Of a DNA stretch of 64,000 bases, positions 58,679 through 64,000 are shown piece after piece. The notes below the pieces were generated by a model, which was not told the origin of the DNA, searched no databases, and worked only from the letters and a program-made list of their open reading frames with translations. Location of the stretch: the NCBI GenBank assembly GCA_946965045.2, contig OX337241.1, positions 2,661,744 through 2,725,743 on the forward strand, written 5' to 3'. Both the position numbers and the translations under genes were made by a program. Origin of the DNA: Epithemia pelagica (lineage: Eukaryota > Bacillariophyta > Bacillariophyceae > Surirellales > Surirellaceae). Each line of letters starts with the position of its first letter. The first letter of the stretch is position 1.

Positions 58679-61600
58679 ATGGATCCTCAATCACCCAAGA
58701 CACCTACGACTCCTAAGGGAGAAGATAACCAAGACAATGTCTCGGACACAGACCTATTCGACCACATCATATTTACTGTCTGCCAATTCTTTACCAAAGA
58801 AAGGGCCGACTACTTAATGAAGTGGATGAAATACCATGGTTTTGAGAACATTACCCATGTTATCTCGTATATGCAAACTAATACCGAAGAATCCATGAAG
58901 GAACTGACACAATACAAGGTCAACAAACAGACACATGATCTACAAGGCCCCACAAGACAGCAGATCAAGCTCTTGGCTTATTGGGCCATATACAAGACCA
59001 ATGAAATTCAAGACGAGCTATCCAATAGCGACTGGATGAACCTAACGAGGAAAGAGTTCAACACTTGGAGGATCAACACAGATTTCTCTAAGGGACCACC
59101 TAGCCAAGTTCCAGTCTCGCCAATGAAGTCACCGTCATCTGTGAAATCTGTCAGCACAGTTACTGCCGCATCCCAATCTCAACAAGACCTTACAGCATTC
59201 AGAAAGGGAACTAAGCGCGACGCAACTGCATATGAGATATTCAAGGATGAACGATACTACGATTCATTCTGGCGTGTATTCAAGACTACAGCTAAGGCTC
59301 AAGGCCTATCCAACGTTCTGAATTTCAAATACACACCACCCCATGATGATGAGTATGCCGAAGAACTTTTTCAAGAGCAACAAGTATTTCTTTACTCCGT
59401 TCTTGTCCGTATCATTCAGACTGACCAAGGTCGAGCCTATGTACGTGAAAATGAACATGATGAAGATGCGCGTGCCCTATTGCAGAAGTTACACTCTTTG
59501 CATACCGAATCCGACCTAGCAAAACGAGAGGTCCTCCGTTTAACCAACTACATTTCCAATCTACGTCTTGACGACGCATGGCGCGGAACAACACGTCAAT
59601 TTCTTCTACACTTTCAAGAGCAGCTACGTTTGCTAGACAATCTAGTGACATTGTCTGATCGCATCCCTGATCATACCAGGATGACCTTCCTCATGCAAGC
59701 TGTAGAAAAGGTACCTGATCTCCGCCGAGTCAAGATCTTGGATAATGTGGTGAACACCAAATCCGGTGCAAAATCCCTTTGCTATCAATCATACTTCCGT
59801 CTCCTTCTAGACGCAGCTTATGACCATGATCAAGCAACCCAGTCATCTGTTCATAGTCGCCGTCGACATGTCAAACAACGTGAATCACTATATGGCCAAG
59901 ATACAGATGCTGACATAACCTCACAAGATGATATGGAGTATCATGTCCACAACACCACAGCGACATCTGAATCTCCATCCTCTTCGTCCAAGGTTAGTCT
60001 ACCGCGTGACCTATGGTTCAAACTTTCTGAAGAAGATCGCAAGTTGATCATTGAGTATAACAAGATGATTCAAGCACCTTCATCAACAACACCGAGGAAA
60101 GTGCAAACACATGCCCTCGACATTGATCCGGAACCTGATCCTGACCCCAACCAAGTTGCATCTGATGACGACTCACCTGGCGTAGTCCCTGAGCATCCAG
60201 ATGATTCAGATCCGGTTACACAATTTATCAACCAAGCCATGACGACTGATATCAATCACCCGGCAACTGACCTGACTAGTGTTCTTTCTAACGCCAAGTC
60301 CAAGACGAGCAAGAAGGTTACTTTCAAAGCCAACATGCATAAACAAGCAGGACATGTTCCACGCTATCTGTTTTCCAGGAAATCTACTTTACCAGGAAAT
60401 CAATTGATTGACCGTGGTGCTAATGGAGAACTTGCTGGTTCTGACATGCGCATCCTTTCTAAGACTGGCCGCCATATCACTATTGTGGGTATTGATAACC
60501 ATGAACTTACTGGACTTCCTGTCGTCACATGTGCCGCAAAGTTTGAGACCAATGATGGACCTATTGTCGGCATCTTCAATGAGTATGCTTATTATGGAAA
60601 GGGCTTATCTATCCATGCTCCTGGTCAATTCGAGCATTTCGGACTTGCTGTTGATGAACGATCTGTTAAAGTTGATGGTAAACAACGCATCACTACACTT
60701 GATGGTCGTGCTATACCCCTTCACATCAAGGATGGGTTAGCCTACATCCACTCCTTGGGTATCCCCAGCAACGATGACATGGATACCTTACCTCAGATCA
60801 TCTTCACGTCACCCGACACATGGGATCCTGGTGTTCTGGACCATTCGTATTCTCCCACACCCTCTGACAATGATGCTGATTGGAAACACGTAAAGACTGA
60901 TGGTAGTATGTCGAACCATCCATATGACAACTATGGGGAGTACACTGATCGTGTTGTTTGTAACCTCAATCTCCTTTTGGATCTCCCATACGATCATGGA
61001 CCTGACGACGCACCCTTCTTTTCTATCTATGCTGACGCAGAAGGTAATGATCCTACACTTCATGCCTCTGTCCACCGTCGTTACCAGGAAGCGTATGACT
61101 GGAAGAAGTTCCGTCCATTCTTTGGTTGGCAATCTGAAGATGTTATTGCCGATACATTCAAGCACACTACACGTAATGGTAGCATTACTTTTGACCACGA
61201 CACCCTCAAGAAACATTTCAAGGCTCGCAATCCGGTCCTTAATATACCTCGACGTCATGAACCCGTTGCTACGGACTCGGTTTTCTCCGACACCCCTGCT
61301 GTTGACCATGGAGGTAAAGTCGCACAAATCTTTGTTGGTCGAGATACTCTGGTTACTGATATCTATGGGATCAAGTCAACCAAACAGTTTGTCAATACTC
61401 TTCAGGACAACATCCGGTTTCGTGGTGCCATGGAGACTCTTATCAGTGATGGTGGTTCATCTCTCATCTCTCAAAAGGTCAAAGACATTCTTCGCACTTT
61501 GCTTATTGGGGAGTATCGATCCGAACCTTATCATCAACACCAGAATAAGGCTGAAAACCGTTACCAGACCGTTAAACGTATGACCAACGCTCTCATGAAT

Positions 61601-64000
61601 GCCACTGGTTGCCCTGCCAACACCTGGCTTCTTTGCCTTGAGTATGTCTGTGACTTATTGAACCATACGTCATCACCCACCCATTCCGGTCGCACTCCTC
61701 TTGAGGCTCTCTCCGGACGCCCACCCGACATTACTCATCTCTTGTTCTTTCCTTTCTGGGATGAGGTTTACTACCGTGTCGACCCCGCTGAACCCAATTC
61801 TGGTTCATATCCATCTTCTTCTGATGAGAAACTTGGCCACTGGGTTGGTTTTGCTCACAACGTTGGTGATTCTTTTACTTGGAAGATTCTCACCCAGGAT
61901 AACCAGATAATCTACCGTTCTGCCGTTCGCCGTGTTGAATCCACTACACCTAACCTACGTGTGGATCGACCTTCAGGGGAGGATTCGTCTGAGAAGGATG
62001 ACAATGATAAGCAAGCTGACACTGTCTTCATTCGCAGTGATAGTGAAGATCCATCCAAACCAATGCCCACGATCGATTTTGACGACATGATAGGACGCAC
62101 ATTCCTATGCGACACAGAAGAAAATGGGGAGCGACACCGTGCACGTGTCATCAAACGAGTCATTGATCTTAATGAAGAAGCAACGAAACAGGAAGAACGT
62201 GTCAAGTACATCTACCGAAAGACAAATTCTGATGTTGATGAGATGATATCCTATAATCAACTCATGGAGTATATCGAACGAGATAACCAAGCTCAAACCT
62301 CTGGAGATAATCTTTTCAGGTTCAGGGACGTCATTGCCCATCAAGGCCCACTGAGCACAACTGATCCAGATTACAAGGGGAGCAAATATAATTTGCTTGT
62401 TGATTGGGAAACTGGGGAGACTACCTATGAACCTTTATCACTCATCGCCAATGATGATCCGATCACTGTAGCAATTTATGGAAAGAAACATGATTTACTC
62501 AACGAACCTGGATGGAAGCATTTGAAACGTTATGTCAAAACAAGCAAACGTCTCATTCGAGCAGCCAAACAGTCAAGGATTAAACAAGTTCACCATTCCG
62601 TCAAGTATAAGTTTGGATTCCAAGTACCACGCAATTATGAGGAAGCTGTCGCTCTTGATAAACAACATGGCAACACAAAGTGGCAGGATGCAACAGAATT
62701 AGAATTGTCACAGATCCAGTCCTACAAGACATTCAAGGATTTTGGGAAAGCCATCTTCATTAAAGGGAAAGTATCCAATGCACCTGAAGGATATCATAAG
62801 ATACGTGTACATCTTGTCTTTGACGTAAAACATGATGGACGACATAAAGCAAGACTTGTCGCAGATGGACATCTCACAAAAGAACCTGTTGAGACAATCT
62901 ATTCAGGTATTGTTTCCATTCGCAACCTCCGCATTGCCTTATTCCTGGGTACTTTGAATGACTTGGAAATATGGGGAGCAGATATTGGAAACGCATATCT
63001 GGAAGCCTTGACAGGGGAGAAAATTTTCACTGTCGCAGGACCTGAATTCAAGGAATTAGAAGGTCACATCCTGATTATATACAAGGCACTTTATGGATTG
63101 AAGTCATCAGGCGCACGCTGGCATGATGTCTTATTCGATGTTTTGACAGACATGGGATTTTCACCAAGCAAAGCAGATCCGGATATCTGGATGAGGAAAG
63201 CACCTGGAGAAGACTGTTACGAATACATTGCCGTATACGTTGATGACTTAGCCATTATTTCTACTGATCCTGGGAATATCTGCAAGATCCTGAAGGAGAA
63301 ATACAACTTCAAACTCAAAGGAGATGGACCTATTGATTTCCACTTGGGATGTTGTTACACCAAGGATTCTGATGGAACATTAGTAGCAGATCCAAGACGC
63401 TACATTGGTAAGATGATGGACACTTTCGAACGAATCTTCAAGGAGAAACCCAAGAAAGCCAAAACACCTCTTATTGGTGGAGACCATCCTGAATTGGATG
63501 ATTCTGAGCTCCTTGATGAAGAAGGTACTAGCCATTTCCAAACTCTGATTGGACAACTCCAATGGGTGATCACTATTGGTCGTTTCGATGTCTTCACCGC
63601 TACAATGACGCTATCACACTTTCGTGCTGCTCCGAGGAAAGGACATCTTGATAGAGCCAAGCGTATCTATGGATACCTTGCACATCTCCCAGAAGGCGCA
63701 ATCAGATTTAGGATTGGAGAGCCTGATTATTCAAGTCTTCCTACCCAAGAATTTGATTGGACTCGCACTGTCTATTCGAATGCAAGTGAACGTACTCCCG
63801 AAGACTGCCCAACACCTCTTGGTCGCTATGTTACCACAACTCATTATGTTGATGCCAATCTCATGCATGACATAGTCACTGGTAAATCCGTCACTGCTGT
63901 TCTACATTTGTTGAACGGAACACCTATTGATTGGTACAGCAAGAGACAGAGCACGGTGGAAACTGCTACCTATCGATCCAAGTTTGTGGCTGCAAGGACA
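58679..64000 (+). CDS. Gag-Pol polyprotein of element 2 (partial, 3' end outside window)
   Basis: Open for at least 1774 codons without a stop. Domains in order: Gag (to about residue 560); aspartic protease-like site LIDRGANGE (Asp578); integrase core with DIYGIKSTKQFVNTL, LISDGGSSL (Asp924) and HQNKAENRYQTVKR carrying the Glu; the post-integrase region SGRTPLEALSGRPPDITHLL; reverse transcriptase with KARLVADGHLTKEP, ADIGNAYLEA, YKALYGLKSSGARWH and YVDDLAIIST (residues 1520-1529); and RNase H starting YVDAN (Asp1725) with DWYSKRQSTVETATYRSKFV at the window end. The order IN before RT is the Ty1/copia plan. The usual zinc-binding HHCC module ahead of the integrase is not evident, a feature I also associate with diatom copia lineages. 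Gag ends without an obvious CCHC knuckle. Confidence 0.93.
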   Translation, partial: MDPQSPKTPTTPKGEDNQDNVSDTDLFDHIIFTVCQFFTKERADYLMKWMKYHGFENITHVISYMQTNTEESMKELTQYKVNKQTHDLQGPTRQQIKLLAYWAIYKTNEIQDELSNSDWMNLTRKEFNTWRINTDFSKGPPSQVPVSPMKSPSSVKSVSTVTAASQSQQDLTAFRKGTKRDATAYEIFKDERYYDSFWRVFKTTAKAQGLSNVLNFKYTPPHDDEYAEELFQEQQVFLYSVLVRIIQTDQGRAYVRENEHDEDARALLQKLHSLHTESDLAKREVLRLTNYISNLRLDDAWRGTTRQFLLHFQEQLRLLDNLVTLSDRIPDHTRMTFLMQAVEKVPDLRRVKILDNVVNTKSGAKSLCYQSYFRLLLDAAYDHDQATQSSVHSRRRHVKQRESLYGQDTDADITSQDDMEYHVHNTTATSESPSSSSKVSLPRDLWFKLSEEDRKLIIEYNKMIQAPSSTTPRKVQTHALDIDPEPDPDPNQVASDDDSPGVVPEHPDDSDPVTQFINQAMTTDINHPATDLTSVLSNAKSKTSKKVTFKANMHKQAGHVPRYLFSRKSTLPGNQLIDRGANGELAGSDMRILSKTGRHITIVGIDNHELTGLPVVTCAAKFETNDGPIVGIFNEYAYYGKGLSIHAPGQFEHFGLAVDERSVKVDGKQRITTLDGRAIPLHIKDGLAYIHSLGIPSNDDMDTLPQIIFTSPDTWDPGVLDHSYSPTPSDNDADWKHVKTDGSMSNHPYDNYGEYTDRVVCNLNLLLDLPYDHGPDDAPFFSIYADAEGNDPTLHASVHRRYQEAYDWKKFRPFFGWQSEDVIADTFKHTTRNGSITFDHDTLKKHFKARNPVLNIPRRHEPVATDSVFSDTPAVDHGGKVAQIFVGRDTLVTDIYGIKSTKQFVNTLQDNIRFRGAMETLISDGGSSLISQKVKDILRTLLIGEYRSEPYHQHQNKAENRYQTVKRMTNALMNATGCPANTWLLCLEYVCDLLNHTSSPTHSGRTPLEALSGRPPDITHLLFFPFWDEVYYRVDPAEPNSGSYPSSSDEKLGHWVGFAHNVGDSFTWKILTQDNQIIYRSAVRRVESTTPNLRVDRPSGEDSSEKDDNDKQADTVFIRSDSEDPSKPMPTIDFDDMIGRTFLCDTEENGERHRARVIKRVIDLNEEATKQEERVKYIYRKTNSDVDEMISYNQLMEYIERDNQAQTSGDNLFRFRDVIAHQGPLSTTDPDYKGSKYNLLVDWETGETTYEPLSLIANDDPITVAIYGKKHDLLNEPGWKHLKRYVKTSKRLIRAAKQSRIKQVHHSVKYKFGFQVPRNYEEAVALDKQHGNTKWQDATELELSQIQSYKTFKDFGKAIFIKGKVSNAPEGYHKIRVHLVFDVKHDGRHKARLVADGHLTKEPVETIYSGIVSIRNLRIALFLGTLNDLEIWGADIGNAYLEALTGEKIFTVAGPEFKELEGHILIIYKALYGLKSSGARWHDVLFDVLTDMGFSPSKADPDIWMRKAPGEDCYEYIAVYVDDLAIISTDPGNICKILKEKYNFKLKGDGPIDFHLGCCYTKDSDGTLVADPRRYIGKMMDTFERIFKEKPKKAKTPLIGGDHPELDDSELLDEEGTSHFQTLIGQLQWVITIGRFDVFTATMTLSHFRAAPRKGHLDRAKRIYGYLAHLPEGAIRFRIGEPDYSSLPTQEFDWTRTVYSNASERTPEDCPTPLGRYVTTTHYVDANLMHDIVTGKSVTAVLHLLNGTPIDWYSKRQSTVETATYRSKFVAART

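Larger units (their letters stand above)
56760..64000 (+). mobile_element. Copia-type LTR retrotransposon 2 (5' part, runs off the window)
   Basis: 5' LTR, a candidate primer-binding region starting GATTAACAGTCTCAAAGC, an extra ORF (57579-58358), an iterated-motif leader and an open Gag-Pol frame to the window end. All catalytic motifs visible are intact. It is a plausible autonomous partner for elements such as element 1. Confidence 0.92.

Noticed and set aside
1-64000. CRISPR arrays, rRNA, bacterial operons or integrons
   Set aside because: No spaced direct repeats of the right kind, no rRNA-like sequence and eukaryotic gene structure throughout.

Overview
This window looks like nuclear DNA of a diatom, most likely a pennate one. 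The reasons are: many short spliceosomal introns with GTAAG/GTACGT donors; Asn/Gln/Ser/Thr homopolymer-rich proteins; two genes of the diatom-expanded DVLCGRGG family (DUF6824); a diatom-style CDP-diacylglycerol synthase, an ER delta-12 desaturase and an ABCA transporter; and Ty1/copia elements with the integrase and RT sequence style seen in diatom genomes. I cannot name the species.

Layout. Positions 1-5605 are one arm of a large inverted repeat. It holds a trypsin-fold coiled-coil gene (208-1560, +), a SANT/Myb-like low-complexity gene (1940-4567, -) and a small conserved ORF (5075-5392, -). The other arm (40575-47346) carries the same set in mirror image, plus a decayed extra copy of the trypsin-fold gene. 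A third, degenerate tail of the Myb-like gene lies at 47885-48600. The arms bracket about 35 kb of single-copy housekeeping DNA.

The bracketed genes are: CDP-DAG synthase (5858-7828), a hypothetical protein (8645-9355, -), a FAD2-type desaturase (12502-13794), a small membrane protein (14289-14564, -), a DUF6824 pseudogene (15415-16918), a 14-exon ABCA transporter (18030-24815), an intact four-exon DUF6824 gene (26630-28169), a 1259-residue protein with a 2OG-Fe(II)-dioxygenase-like region (28798-32577, -), a divergent pair made of a tail-anchored protein (33706-34131, -) and a probable selenoprotein S/K-type gene (34271-35190, +), an AIM24-family protein (36066-37694, -) and a GNAT acetyltransferase split by a one-base frame change (39061-40244, -). 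Three or four MITE-like inverted-repeat elements lie in the spacers.

The right end is retrotransposon territory. A 6.2-kb copia-type element (49439-55593) has 709-bp LTRs differing at two positions and an exact 5-bp target duplication (ATGTC). It interrupts a minus-strand PcfJ-like gene, whose two halves (48605-49438 and 55594-56276) join in frame when the element and one duplication are subtracted. Its 1417-codon frame is open throughout, although the integrase and RT catalytic cores are deleted or substituted. A second, related, apparently intact element begins at 56760 and runs off the window. It carries an extra 259-codon ORF ahead of gag-pol and has inserted into another copy of the promoter of the trypsin-fold genes.

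Most noteworthy: the selenoprotein whose last exon reads Gly-TGA-Gly-Arg-stop; the open but catalytically broken recent copia element; the extra retrotransposon ORF; and the mosaic (converted) structure of the inverted-repeat genes.
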